A stretch of DNA of 64,000 nt from Paenibacillus sp. sptzw28 (GTDB lineage: Bacteria > Bacillota > Bacilli > Paenibacillales > Paenibacillaceae). How positions within the stretch are numbered: position 1 is the stretch's first letter; every line of letters begins with the position of its first letter. Shown piece after piece: positions 15,788 through 24,256 of this stretch. Both the position numbers and the translations under genes were made by a program. A model generated the notes under the pieces. The model saw only the letters and a program-made list of their open reading frames with translations, had not been told where the DNA came from and searched no databases. Location of the stretch: positions 5,313,501 through 5,377,500 of the forward strand of contig NZ_CP080545.1 in assembly GCF_019550795.1 (NCBI RefSeq), in the 5' to 3' direction.

Positions 15788-16987
15788 ATGATACAATACG
15801 GTACGGGATCTTACTGGAGGGCGACGATATCACTTAGCATGGCTTCGTTATTTGTATTTGCGATGGTCTACCTGACGCAGCCGCTGCTTCCTTTGTTTAC
15901 CAAGCAATTCCACGTAAGCGAGACGGTCTCGAGCTTGTCGTTATCCGTCGTAGTCTTCAGCATAAGCGCCTCATTACTGTTCTACGGCCCCGTATCCGAC
16001 GCTCTTGGCCGTAAGATTATTATGGTTTGGGCCATACTGGGGGCGGCTGTCTGTACCATACTTCTCTCCTTTGCCCCCAATTTCACCTGGATCATCACTC
16101 TACGGGCGCTTCAGGGAGTATTTCTCGCAGGTTTGCCTTCAATCGCGATGGCATATATGAGCGAAGAATTTGCTTCAAGCGCTCTTGGGATTTCTATAGG
16201 CATCTACATCAGCGCGAACAGCCTTGGCGGTATGTCCGGCCGAATCGTCAGCGGCATATTGGCCGACTTATGGAGTTGGCGGACCGCTTTCCTTGTTATC
16301 GGCATAGCGAGCGCTCTGTTTTGGCTCTGTTTTACAGTGATGCTTCCGAAATCACGGCATTTTGAGCCTAGGCCTCTCCGCTTTGGGGAAGCGCTTCTGG
16401 CGATGAAGCGGCACATCCGCAATCCTTTGATGCGGTATGCTTTTCTTATCGGCGGCATTAATTTTTCCGTGTTCATCGGCGGGTTCAATTACTTGACTTT
16501 CAGGCTGAGCGGTGCTCCCTTTAATCTACCCGCCTCGCTGCTTGGCCTGCTTTTTCTGGCATACTTCGGAGGGACAGTCGGTTCAACCGTCAGCGGCCGG
16601 TTTGCGGAAAGCAGCGGTAAACCGGCCGCCATGCTGATAGGAATCGCGTTATTGGGAGGAGGTGTGCTGCTGACGCTTGCACCTGCATTGTGGCTCATTA
16701 TGGCCGGCCTTTTCATACAATGCTTCGGTTTTTTCTTCGCTCATTCCGCGTCTGCCGGGTGGGTCAATGCCAACGCTGCGTTTGCGCGGGCAAGCGCTGC
16801 GAGCCTGTATCTGTGCTCTTATTATTTGGGGGGAAGTCTCGGAAGCCTGTACCTGGGGCTGTTCTGGTCCGCGCTTGGCTGGCCCGGCGTGGTTCTGGGG
16901 TCGGTTATGGCGCTGGCGGTAACGGCTTTGTTCTCAGTGCGGCTGAGAAACTCGGATGGCAGCGTTACATTTGCTCAAGGCCGATAA
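15788..16987 (+). CDS. MFS transporter (YnfM-like drug/metabolite exporter)
   Basis: A 399-residue, twelve-helix major facilitator. The first half starts ATISLSMASLFVFAMVYLTQPLLPLF and carries the cytoplasmic loop 2-3 motif YGPVSDALGRK (G-x-x-x-D-x-x-G-R-K). The ALQGVFLAGLPSIAMAYMSEEF stretch is characteristic of YnfM-type transporters. A strong AAAGGGAGA precedes the ATG. It is probably a proton-coupled efflux pump in the cytoplasmic membrane, controlled by the divergent LysR regulator. Confidence 0.9.
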   Translation: MIQYGTGSYWRATISLSMASLFVFAMVYLTQPLLPLFTKQFHVSETVSSLSLSVVVFSISASLLFYGPVSDALGRKIIMVWAILGAAVCTILLSFAPNFTWIITLRALQGVFLAGLPSIAMAYMSEEFASSALGISIGIYISANSLGGMSGRIVSGILADLWSWRTAFLVIGIASALFWLCFTVMLPKSRHFEPRPLRFGEALLAMKRHIRNPLMRYAFLIGGINFSVFIGGFNYLTFRLSGAPFNLPASLLGLLFLAYFGGTVGSTVSGRFAESSGKPAAMLIGIALLGGGVLLTLAPALWLIMAGLFIQCFGFFFAHSASAGWVNANAAFARASAASLYLCSYYLGGSLGSLYLGLFWSALGWPGVVLGSVMALAVTALFSVRLRNSDGSVTFAQGR

Positions 16988-17016
16988 TAGCAGCAAAGAT
17001 GCTTAACATTCCGATG

Positions 17017-17040
17017 GCCGCCTTGGCATTCCAAGGCGGC
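17017..17040. terminator. Hairpin between MFS and rhamnogalacturonan lyase genes
   Basis: Perfect 10-bp stem GCCGCCTTGG / CCAAGGCGGC with CATT loop between two convergent genes. The T tract is weak on both strands. Confidence 0.5.
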
Positions 17041-17079
17041 TGTTCGTCAATCGCTTTAGTTATCCGCCGTCAGACGGGT

Positions 17080-19635
17080 TTATTTCCACATTTCAATCCA
17101 TAATTTTGCTTGGTAGGACAAGTTCTTCTCCGCTAGAGGAGAAATATGGTCCTGCTTCGTCTTATTACTCAGTTGAAGCAGGTATTTCTCCATAAATCTG
17201 AGCGCATCGTCCACCGACCCATTATCAACGTGGTGCTGTGTTTGCTTTAAAGTATTGCTTAGTTGAGACGCCAGCGGGCCGCTCAGATCACCCGAAGCCT
17301 CATATTCTTCCATAAGCTTACCTAAGAAGGTTAATACTCCCGGAGTATGCATGCTTGGCAGCGGGACTTGCGCCCAGTCGATATCTGAAGCGAAATAGAA
17401 GCTGGTGTATGGCGGCTGGTTATAACTCGTATTTTGCCTCGCAATATCGACTCTGTACTGCGGATCATGCATCAAAGTATATAATTTACGGTCCGTTACC
17501 TCTGTGCTGAGATAAATTCGGATCGCGGAGCTGTCCGCCTTCTTAACCAGCATTTCTTCTCTCCAATCACCGAATATATCGGCCACCAGGGAAGGGGTGC
17601 CCTTCGTATGGTTATTGGTTCTCGTATCTGTCGCAGTAAGCAGTCTGCCCCTCTTCCAATCATCGATGGTTGGCGTATTCTCCAATGATCCGTTCACGAT
17701 CTGTGTCGTCATATCCGCCGACCATTTAATATTCATATTCGTACCCGGTGCTTTCGTATCGATTCGTTCCCCGTCCGCCGTCCACAATCCAACCGCCCAT
17801 GTCTCCAGACCTCTATGAGCGGGATCGACGTCACCGATCATTCCGCGTCCGGTATCTCTTCCCGTATAGCCGCCGTAAATGACTTTTCCTGTCTTCGCAT
17901 CTCTCAAGGTATAGCCGTATGGAGCCCAGACGCCGCCTTCGTGAACCATGAATATTTCCAGCCCCGGTCTGTCCGGATCGATATCGGCAACATGCAGTGC
18001 GTCGCCGTGACCAAGCCTTGCTATCGTACCGGGAGCCGCGCTTTGCGGAGGCATGAGGTCCATTGAGCTGTACAGCAATGTGCCGTCATGATCGATCGTC
18101 GCCGATCCATAAACGACCTCTTGCATTCCATCGCCGTCAACATCGGCCACGCTCAAAGAGTGCGCGCCTTGGGTGGTAATGGAGCCAAATTCGGGATCCG
18201 TTCCGTCTCTTCCGTGTGGACCGTCGTTAAAAGGGTTGCTCATAATAGTCCAGCCGCTGTCGACAAACCAGTGTTCCTTAATGTTATTGCCGTCCCAGCG
18301 GTAGGAAACAAGGGTGGTTCTCGTGTAATAGCCCCGCGCGAATACCGGGTTAACACCGTCAAGGTAGGCAACGCCGGCAAGGAAACGGTCTACCCGGTTG
18401 CCCGGCTCGATTCTCCCCATGGCATAATCTCCCCACATAAGACCATCGTCTTGACGTCCGGGTTTATAATGTACGGTTTGCAGCTCTTCACCCGTTGCTC
18501 CGTTGAAGACGGTTAAATACTCTGGCCCATCCACAATAAAGCCTTCAAACGCTCTGAGATTGTTGCGGCCGCTTCTGCTTGGCGCGTATACATCCATGAA
18601 GTAGTCGACCAAACTTTCGGCATCTACCCTGGGCAGCGGATAACTGTATTTCTTCTCGATGCCGAAGCATTCTTCGAGGGTTGCGGGCCAATGACCGTTC
18701 AACACCTCCTCATGCTCGTGCCAGCCCATAAACATCTTCACCATGTGCTCATAATAATCGTCTCTGCTCATCCGGTAGTCATCGTTGTTGCTGTATCCGG
18801 CATTTATATCCTCTTGCGGCATCGTGATATATTGTTCGGACACGGCATTGCCTGCCTGGTCGAACTTTATGATCTTGGTGCCGGGCGCGGTCTTGAGCAT
18901 CGACTCCGCCTTGCCGTCTCCATCAAAGTCATAGACCATGAACTGCGTATAGTGAGCGCCCGATCTGATATTAACGCCCATGTCGATCCGGTAAAGGAGC
19001 GTTCCGTCAAGCTTATAACAATCGATATAGGTATTGCCTGTATAGCCGACCTGGGAGACGTCCTTAGCATTGGTGGGCTCCCATTTGACGAAAAATTCAT
19101 ATTGTCCGTCGCCGTCGACATCCCCGACACTCATGTCGTTGGCAGAGTAGGAGTAAGCTTCGCCTGCGGGAGTTACGCCGTCTGCCGGTTTTTTCATCGG
19201 CAAATCGTAATAGGAATTTCCCCAGGGAGTAACCGGAGCGCTTTGGTCTGCTTCAAGACCGCCAACGACAGCAGCTACATAGTACCTGGAGGCCGCGGTA
19301 CCCTCTTTATCGAGATAATTGGTGCTGTCCTGAACGGCTGCAATTTGAATTCCATCACGATATACGTTGAAATTTGCGCCTGACAAGCCCTTCTCGGTGT
19401 AGCCTGCCACCTCATTGCCCAGCAGCCTCCAGCTGAGGAAAACCCCTTCCGAAGTCGAAGCGGCAACCAGACCCCGGTCAAGATGTTCGAGCTGTATACG
19501 ATTTGCGTTCCCTGTCATATTTCCCCCCTGTGCATCAGCAGTAACAATTATATTGGCAAACAGCAGCGGTATCGCCAAAGCTGTGGTGAGCGCCTTTCGG
19601 GCAGCCGAAGCTCTCTTCGCATTCCTCTCAAACAT
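17080..19635 (-). CDS. Secreted rhamnogalacturonan lyase (PL11, YesW/YesX-like) with C-terminal helical module
   Basis: 851 residues. A signal peptide (ALTTALAIPLLFANIIVTADAQ) is followed by an N-terminal beta-sandwich (LEHLDRGLVAASTSEGVFLSWRLL-like start) and then an eight-bladed propeller. The blades carry repeated calcium-binding DVDGDGQYE, DFDGDGKAE and DVDGDGMQE loops. SMDLMPPQSAAPGT and GDWREEMLVK are typical of PL11 enzymes, which cleave the rhamnogalacturonan I backbone of pectin outside the cell. Residues from about 775 add an all-helical tail (LSNTLKQTQHH and DNGSVDDALRFMEKYL) like cell-wall-proximal modules of other Paenibacillus enzymes. The start follows GAAGAGG by 5 nt. No partner gene is adjacent; the pectinase locus lies 24 kb away. 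Confidence 0.93.
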   Translation of the reverse strand: MFERNAKRASAARKALTTALAIPLLFANIIVTADAQGGNMTGNANRIQLEHLDRGLVAASTSEGVFLSWRLLGNEVAGYTEKGLSGANFNVYRDGIQIAAVQDSTNYLDKEGTAASRYYVAAVVGGLEADQSAPVTPWGNSYYDLPMKKPADGVTPAGEAYSYSANDMSVGDVDGDGQYEFFVKWEPTNAKDVSQVGYTGNTYIDCYKLDGTLLYRIDMGVNIRSGAHYTQFMVYDFDGDGKAESMLKTAPGTKIIKFDQAGNAVSEQYITMPQEDINAGYSNNDDYRMSRDDYYEHMVKMFMGWHEHEEVLNGHWPATLEECFGIEKKYSYPLPRVDAESLVDYFMDVYAPSRSGRNNLRAFEGFIVDGPEYLTVFNGATGEELQTVHYKPGRQDDGLMWGDYAMGRIEPGNRVDRFLAGVAYLDGVNPVFARGYYTRTTLVSYRWDGNNIKEHWFVDSGWTIMSNPFNDGPHGRDGTDPEFGSITTQGAHSLSVADVDGDGMQEVVYGSATIDHDGTLLYSSMDLMPPQSAAPGTIARLGHGDALHVADIDPDRPGLEIFMVHEGGVWAPYGYTLRDAKTGKVIYGGYTGRDTGRGMIGDVDPAHRGLETWAVGLWTADGERIDTKAPGTNMNIKWSADMTTQIVNGSLENTPTIDDWKRGRLLTATDTRTNNHTKGTPSLVADIFGDWREEMLVKKADSSAIRIYLSTEVTDRKLYTLMHDPQYRVDIARQNTSYNQPPYTSFYFASDIDWAQVPLPSMHTPGVLTFLGKLMEEYEASGDLSGPLASQLSNTLKQTQHHVDNGSVDDALRFMEKYLLQLSNKTKQDHISPLAEKNLSYQAKLWIEMWK

Positions 19636-19855
19636 AAAATCCTCTTCCTTTCCTTGCATCATTTTAAAAATCCTATCAAACGACCATCATCGCTGATTGC
19701 GCTTACATAAAACCGTTTCCGTTCACCTCCCTGTCGCGAAATCCGTTACCTGAGTACAAGAATTCATTTTTTATTCTAAATTCAATCAGGCTTCGGCAGT
19801 ACCCAAAATTCAGTGCTTATTTGTTAAAAAGCAGTGACTTACGAGCTGTGGATGC
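19636..19855 (-). other. Upstream region of the rhamnogalacturonan lyase gene
   Basis: About 220 nt of AT-rich non-coding sequence that should contain the lyase promoter. No clear operator or riboswitch was recognised. Confidence 0.4.
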
Positions 19856-19895
19856 AAAAAAGATACAGACGGTCCTTGAAGGCTGGACCGTCTGT
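19856..19895 (-). terminator. Intrinsic terminator (minus strand)
   Basis: 11-bp stem ACAGACGGTCC / GGACCGTCTGT with a 9-nt loop, followed on the minus strand by six T residues (complement of 19856-19861). It would stop readthrough from the two-component operon before the lyase promoter. Confidence 0.75.
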
Positions 19896-20028
19896 CAAGA
19901 AATACAAATCGGAGAAGAAACACTCGTTGAATTCGCATTTGGATGGGAAAGTCTTGGTGAAGTTGTATTGTCTTAGTCTCTTCACTCCTGTATATCGAGG
20001 CTTAGAAAGCATAATTCTTCAACCGTAA

Positions 20029-20048
20029 GGGCTGCCGCGCGGCAGCCC
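20029..20048. terminator. GC-rich hairpin just behind the histidine kinase gene
   Basis: GGGCTGCCGC / GCGGCAGCCC, an uninterrupted 20-bp palindrome 10 nt past the kinase stop codon. It has no T tract. The 130 nt from here to the next terminator hold no recognisable gene. Confidence 0.45.
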
Positions 20049-20058
20049 GAAAGCGCCT

Positions 20059-21366
20059 TTAGGCCGTCAAAGAACTGAGCACGAAGCGCGCACCGCCCAT
20101 CCCGGACGCTTCATACCGCAGCTCGGCACGCATCGTGTCCGCGATCTGGCGGCAGATCGATAGACCAAGGCCGGTTTGCCCGCCCTCCCCTTTGAAAAAA
20201 CGGTCAAATATCGTTTCGCGCCACTCTGGAGGCACACCTTCGCCGTCATCGTCAACGGCCAGAAACCAGCCTTGTTTATCCGGACCGTAAGTAATGCTGA
20301 CCTGACTTGACGCATGGCGGGCGGCATTCTGGATCAGGTTGATGAGCAGCTGGAACAGCGCTTCCCCGGGCGCGGACAACGTTGTTTCCGTTCCGGACCA
20401 AGTGATTTTGATCCCTCGTTCCGTGACGTTCGGGGAAATCAGCTCGGATGCCTGTCGCACCATTTCGCCCAGTTGGACCTCCTGCTGCGCTTCGGCGTCG
20501 AACGGCGCTTCAAGCCGGCTGAGCTCAAGCAGCCGGTTAACCATCCGGATGAGCCGATAGGATTCATCCATAATAATGCCGAGCCCTTTTTCCTGAGTGA
20601 CGACCTGATCCTTAATTGCAATAGCATACCCCTGGATCGACATAAGCGGCGTTCGAAGCTCGTGGGAGACATTGTGCAAAAATTCGATTTGGCGTTCATG
20701 ATGCGTATGAATCCGTTCCGACATGGATTGAAACGTAGCCATCAAATCGTCAATTTCCGTGGCGCCAGCCCGGGAGAGCGGAAGTACGCTACGATATGGC
20801 TCATAACGGCTTACTGCGTCTTTAAGCTTCGTTATCGGCCGTGTGATTTTCCAAATAAAGAAGAAACCGATTGCAAACAACAGCACGCTGCTCGCAAGCA
20901 TGGAAACAAAAACAAGCTGTATCGCCTCGCGGAACATGCTTTTGAGATATATTTCGGGCTTGTACAAAAAGACGGTATAACCGTCCGTCTTTGCAGATGC
21001 ATACATGATCCGTGCGCCGTGAAGAACGGCTGATCCGTCATTCTGCTCTAAATGAAGACCCATCCGTCTTCCGATCAACCTCTCGCTGCTGGCCGCTACA
21101 ATGCGCCCCGATGGTCCGATCACGTAGAAATCAGCGTTGAACTCATGATTTTTAAAACGCAGTGGGAGGTCGCCGGGTACCAGCTCATCGGGGCCGCCGT
21201 CCTTCATGATGTCGACCGCCTTTTGGAGTTGAAGGGAAAGCTGGCTTTTCGTCTGATCAACAAGCATCCGGTACACGATTTGCGTGCAGAATCCGACCGT
21301 GACGGCGACGGAAAAGCTCATAACCAGCAGCAGCGACCATAAAATCCTGGCCCGAAGCGACTTCAT
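20059..21366 (-). CDS. Sensor histidine kinase (HAMP-HisKA-HATPase)
   Basis: A 435-residue membrane kinase. Helix 1 is near the N-terminus (ILWSLLLVMSFSVAVTVGF), an extracytoplasmic domain of about 120 residues follows, and a second helix (LVFVSMLASSVLLFAIGFFFIW) leads to HAMP (RPITKLKDAVSRY). The phospho-acceptor box is FLHNVSHELRTPLMSIQGY, followed by N box (LINLIQNAARHA), G1 (DDDGEGVPPEWRETIFDRFF) and G2 (GQTGLGLSICRQIA). It overlaps its response regulator by 4 nt. The signal is unknown; the next gene upstream encodes a secreted Lys-rich protein. Confidence 0.92.
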   Translation of the reverse strand: MKSLRARILWSLLLVMSFSVAVTVGFCTQIVYRMLVDQTKSQLSLQLQKAVDIMKDGGPDELVPGDLPLRFKNHEFNADFYVIGPSGRIVAASSERLIGRRMGLHLEQNDGSAVLHGARIMYASAKTDGYTVFLYKPEIYLKSMFREAIQLVFVSMLASSVLLFAIGFFFIWKITRPITKLKDAVSRYEPYRSVLPLSRAGATEIDDLMATFQSMSERIHTHHERQIEFLHNVSHELRTPLMSIQGYAIAIKDQVVTQEKGLGIIMDESYRLIRMVNRLLELSRLEAPFDAEAQQEVQLGEMVRQASELISPNVTERGIKITWSGTETTLSAPGEALFQLLINLIQNAARHASSQVSITYGPDKQGWFLAVDDDGEGVPPEWRETIFDRFFKGEGGQTGLGLSICRQIADTMRAELRYEASGMGGARFVLSSLTA

Positions 21367-22061
21367 AGTTTGACCGAGATTTTATATCCGTAACCCCAAA
21401 CGGTTTCGATGCTGAAGCCGGAGGATGAATCCCCGAGCTTCTTGCGGAGCCGCTTGACGAGCTCGTCGACCACACGCAAATCGCCCAGAAAATCATAATC
21501 CCAAACCTGCTGAATAAGCTGTTCGCGGCTGAACGGGCGGTTCGGGTTTTTTGCAAAATGCAGCAGCAGCTCATATTCGCGAAATGTAAGCGGCAGTTCC
21601 GTTCCGTCCTGCGTCTCAACTTTTCGGTAATCCTCCGAAATGAGGAGCCGTCCCGCCCGAATGGGGGCTTTCGCGGTTTCTTCCTTCACAGAATTCCGGA
21701 ATCCGGCAAGACGGATCATGGAAGTAACGCGGCAGACCAGCTCACGCGGATGAAACGGTTTTCCCAGGTAATCGTTGCATCCAAGCTCGAGTCCCATAAT
21801 ACGATCCATCTCTTCCCCGCGCGCCGACACCATTATAATCGGCATCTCGCTGAAGCCGCGGATCATCGTCAGAAGCTGAAAACCGTTAATGCCCGGCATC
21901 ATGATGTCCAGGACCAGACAATCGGGCTGCTTGCGGCGAATCGTGTCGATTAAATCGGCGCCGCTTCCGAAAGCATTAACGTCATAACCGTCCTTCTTCA
22001 GATATTCGGAGATCAGCTGACTAATATTTGGATCGTCATCTACCACAAACACAAGCGGCAT
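21363..22061 (-). CDS. OmpR/PhoB-type response regulator
   Basis: 232 residues. The receiver domain has acidic DDD at residues 8-10, phospho-accepting Asp52 in CLVLDIMMPG, the switch residue in IIMVSARG and Lys in YLGKPF. The C-terminal winged-helix DNA-binding domain has LTFREYELLLHFAKNPNRPFSREQL and DVRVVDE-like residues read as GDLRVVDELVKRLRKK. It partners the kinase encoded directly downstream. The operon starts about 20 nt downstream of the terminator of the Lys-rich gene. Confidence 0.93.
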   Translation of the reverse strand: MPLVFVVDDDPNISQLISEYLKKDGYDVNAFGSGADLIDTIRRKQPDCLVLDIMMPGINGFQLLTMIRGFSEMPIIMVSARGEEMDRIMGLELGCNDYLGKPFHPRELVCRVTSMIRLAGFRNSVKEETAKAPIRAGRLLISEDYRKVETQDGTELPLTFREYELLLHFAKNPNRPFSREQLIQQVWDYDFLGDLRVVDELVKRLRKKLGDSSSGFSIETVWGYGYKISVKL

Positions 22062-22112
22062 GGTGCTCCTCCATCGGATTTAGTATTTTGACTCTAGCCT
22101 ACTACGCCGCGC

Positions 22113-22150
22113 AAAAAAAAGAAAGATGGGAACCATGATTCCCATCTTTC
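22113..22150 (-). terminator. Intrinsic terminator of the Lys-rich protein gene
   Basis: 12-bp perfect stem starting GAAAGATGGGAA with a six-base loop, followed on the minus strand by eight T residues (complement of 22113-22120). Confidence 0.88.
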
Positions 22151-22162
22151 CCGTCAGATCGA

Positions 22163-22573
22163 TTATTTCTTGGTTGAACCTGCAGCTGTTGCGGCTGTCT
22201 TAGCAACCGTCTTTGCCTTTTTCACAGTTTTTGCATGCTTTTTGGCGGCTTTAACCGTTTTTGCTGTCTTGCCGCTTTTCTTTGCGTGAGCGGCCTTCGT
22301 GGTTGTTTTTACGGCCTTGGCGGTTTTATTTTTTTTGGTCACGTGATGCTTTTTGTGAGACGCTTTTTTGTGCTTCACGGCTGCCGAGGATTTGCTTACG
22401 GTCGTTTTGACCGTTTTGCCCGTCGAGGCCACCTTATTGGTCTTTTCGGAACTAACCTTCGTTACTACCGTCTTGGCCGGCGGTGTAGTGCTGGCTGCAA
22501 AGGCGCTGCCAGCTCCCATCGTAAGCAGCGCGGCTGAAATCAGGATTGCGGATGTTTTTTTCATTCGATTCAT
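22163..22573 (-). CDS. Secreted Lys/Ala/Thr-rich low-complexity protein
   Basis: 136 residues. A signal peptide (KKTSAILISAALLTMGAGSAFAA) is followed by about 110 residues made almost only of Lys, Ala, Thr, Val, Ser and His, with repeated KTVKAAKK, KTAKTVK and KHKKASHKKHH blocks like histone H1 tails. The mature protein would be extremely basic and unstructured and could bind teichoic acids, DNA or other polyanions at the cell surface. That role is inference. The ATG at 22573 is 8 nt behind AAGGAGA; an ATG three codons earlier touches the ribosome binding site. It lies just upstream of a two-component operon on the same strand and may be linked to it. Confidence 0.75.
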   Translation of the reverse strand: MNRMKKTSAILISAALLTMGAGSAFAASTTPPAKTVVTKVSSEKTNKVASTGKTVKTTVSKSSAAVKHKKASHKKHHVTKKNKTAKAVKTTTKAAHAKKSGKTAKTVKAAKKHAKTVKKAKTVAKTAATAAGSTKK

Positions 22574-22707
22574 CAAAAGCATCTCCTTATCGGTTTATGC
22601 TCTTAGAATAACGGGTGGCTGTGAGAAATCGTTGAAACTAATGTGAGAAAAATAAGAGAAATAGATTGGCCTGCCTATATCGGAATAGTGACTATCATCG
22701 TTTGTAA

Positions 22708-22917
22708 GCAAGCGATGAAGATTTAAAATCCTTATGGTCAAAATACAACTGGGATGAAAGAGTTGAGTTGTACAGGCAGAATTGTTCAATAGGACGTGAA
22801 CGGCTGGCAGGAACTATAGATACGAAGATGGAATATTTACATGCTGGATATGAATATAGAGGTGAGCGAATATGGATGCGCAGGGTCCAGAATGCTGCCT
22901 TTATATTGGACAGATGA
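22708..22917 (+). pseudogene. Startless open frame, possible gene remnant
   Basis: After a TAA at 22705-22707 one frame stays open for 69 codons and reads like protein (SDEDLKSLWSKYNWDERVEL, later GRERLAGTIDTK). It has no usable start or ribosome binding site and no family I recognise. It is the only notable content of the 411-nt gap between the Lys-rich gene and the acetyltransferase. It may be chance. Confidence 0.2.
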
Positions 22918-22985
22918 AATAATCAAGCAGTAACTCGTAAGCATCTGACATCGTTCATAAATAAAGAGACTGAGGAGTGGTTTTC

Positions 22986-23441
22986 ATGGAAATTAAACTG
23001 GATGATTTAAATGGATCCGAAGTGGCTGCATTAATCGGGGAACATCTTCAGAGTATGACTCTTCATTCGCCGCCGGAAAGTATACATGCCCTAAATCTGG
23101 AGAAATTGAAAAAACCGGAAATAACATTCTGGAGTGCGTGGGAACAAGATGAATTACTTGGGTGCGGGGCACTTAAGGAGCTTGATGGGCGCCATGGAGA
23201 GGTAAAATCAATGCGAACTTCATCATCGCATCTCAGAAAGGGTGTTGCTAAGCGGATTCTTGAACATATTATTGAAGAAGCTAAGCGACGCGGTTATCAG
23301 CGGCTCAGTTTGGAAACGGGCTCAATGGCTGCTTTCGACCCGGCCAGAAGACTATATGCAAGTTTTGGGTTTCAATATTGCAAGCCGTTTGCAGAGTATA
23401 TTGAAGACCCGAACAGTGTATTTATGACAAAGGAATTGTGA
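22986..23441 (+). CDS. GNAT-family N-acetyltransferase
   Basis: A 151-residue cytoplasmic acetyltransferase with the GNAT core. It has WSAWEQDELLGCGALKEL (strand pair), GEVKSMRTSSSHLRKGVAKRILEHII containing the acetyl-CoA pyrophosphate loop (RKGVAK), and LSLETGSMAAFDPARRLYASFGF with the conserved Tyr helix. This resembles YsnE/PaiA-like acetyltransferases. The substrate is unknown. The ATG is 8 nt behind GAGGAG; an upstream GTG lies inside the ribosome binding region. A monocistronic gene. Confidence 0.87.
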   Translation: MEIKLDDLNGSEVAALIGEHLQSMTLHSPPESIHALNLEKLKKPEITFWSAWEQDELLGCGALKELDGRHGEVKSMRTSSSHLRKGVAKRILEHIIEEAKRRGYQRLSLETGSMAAFDPARRLYASFGFQYCKPFAEYIEDPNSVFMTKEL

Positions 23442-23456
23442 GTTCATTATTTGTGC

Positions 23457-23506
23457 AAAAAAGCAGCGGCAGTTCAGACATTATTTTCTCGCCCGAGACT
23501 GCCGCT
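23457..23506. terminator. Bidirectional terminator between acetyltransferase and deoC
   Basis: Stem AGCGGCAGT (23465-23473) / ACTGCCGCT (23498-23506) with a 24-nt loop. On the minus strand it is followed by six T residues (complement of 23457-23462) and on the plus strand by TGTATTTT. It closes the nucleoside operon. Confidence 0.75.
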
Positions 23507-23517
23507 TGTATTTTAAA

Positions 23518-24210
23518 TTAATACCCTTCCCCCGTGCTGCCGGAGACGATCGCAACACTTGAACTGGCTCCGATCCGTGTCGCGCCGGCGGCAATCATAC
23601 TGCGGACGGCCGCCAAATCGCGGACACCTCCGGATGCCTTGACGCCCATTTCCGGCCCGACCGTACGCCTCATCAGTGAAATATCCTCAACTGTCGCCCC
23701 GCCCGGTCCGAATCCCGTAGACGTCTTCACGAAATCCGCTTCCGCCGCTTTGCATAATTCGCATGCTTTGACCTTCTCAGCATCAGTCAGAAGTCCCGTT
23801 TCGAGGATGACTTTTACAATAGCGCGCCCTCGGCACGCTTCTACAACCCCGCGAATATCCTTCTGCACTTCCTCGAACCGGCCGGATTTAAGCGCTCCGA
23901 CATTTAGAACCATATCGATTTCCGTCGCTCCTGCTGCGATCGCGTCCCGGGCCTCTGCTGTCTTGGCAAACGTGCTTGTCGCCCCTAGCGGGAATCCGAT
24001 GACAGTCGTGATCCCGACCCCGGTTCCCGCCAGCAGCCGGGCTGCTTCAGGCACCCAATAGGGGTTGACGCACACCGTTGCAAATCCGTACTGCTTCGCC
24101 TCCCCGCACAAGCGTTCAATGTCCGTAAAAGTACTTTCCGGTTTAAGCAGCGTATGGTCAAAGTATGCGGATAATTCGGTGCCGCCCGCTCCTGTATGTT
24201 CCTTATTCAT
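23518..24210 (-). CDS. deoC: Deoxyribose-phosphate aldolase
   Basis: A 230-residue TIM-barrel class I aldolase that splits 2-deoxyribose-5-phosphate into acetaldehyde and glyceraldehyde-3-phosphate. It shows [58 protein letters not shown] and the Schiff-base Lys in [16 protein letters not shown]; a second Lys lies in [10 protein letters not shown]. The start follows AAGGAGTG by 8 nt. It is the last gene of the nucleoside uptake operon, behind its DeoR/SorC regulator, and completes deoxyribonucleoside salvage together with enzymes outside the window. Confidence 0.95.
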   Translation of the reverse strand: MNKEHTGAGGTELSAYFDHTLLKPESTFTDIERLCGEAKQYGFATVCVNPYWVPEAARLLAGTGVGITTVIGFPLGATSTFAKTAEARDAIAAGATEIDMVLNVGALKSGRFEEVQKDIRGVVEACRGRAIVKVILETGLLTDAEKVKACELCKAAEADFVKTSTGFGPGGATVEDISLMRRTVGPEMGVKASGGVRDLAAVRSMIAAGATRIGASSSVAIVSGSTGEGY

Positions 24211-24256
24211 TTCGTTCACTCCTTATTTTACTGCCCTACCGGACAGGTCCTTGCGT

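Noticed and set aside
19834..20028. 64-codon plus-strand ORF
   Set aside because: It runs through a terminator hairpin (19865-19895) and has no ribosome binding site or recognisable protein.
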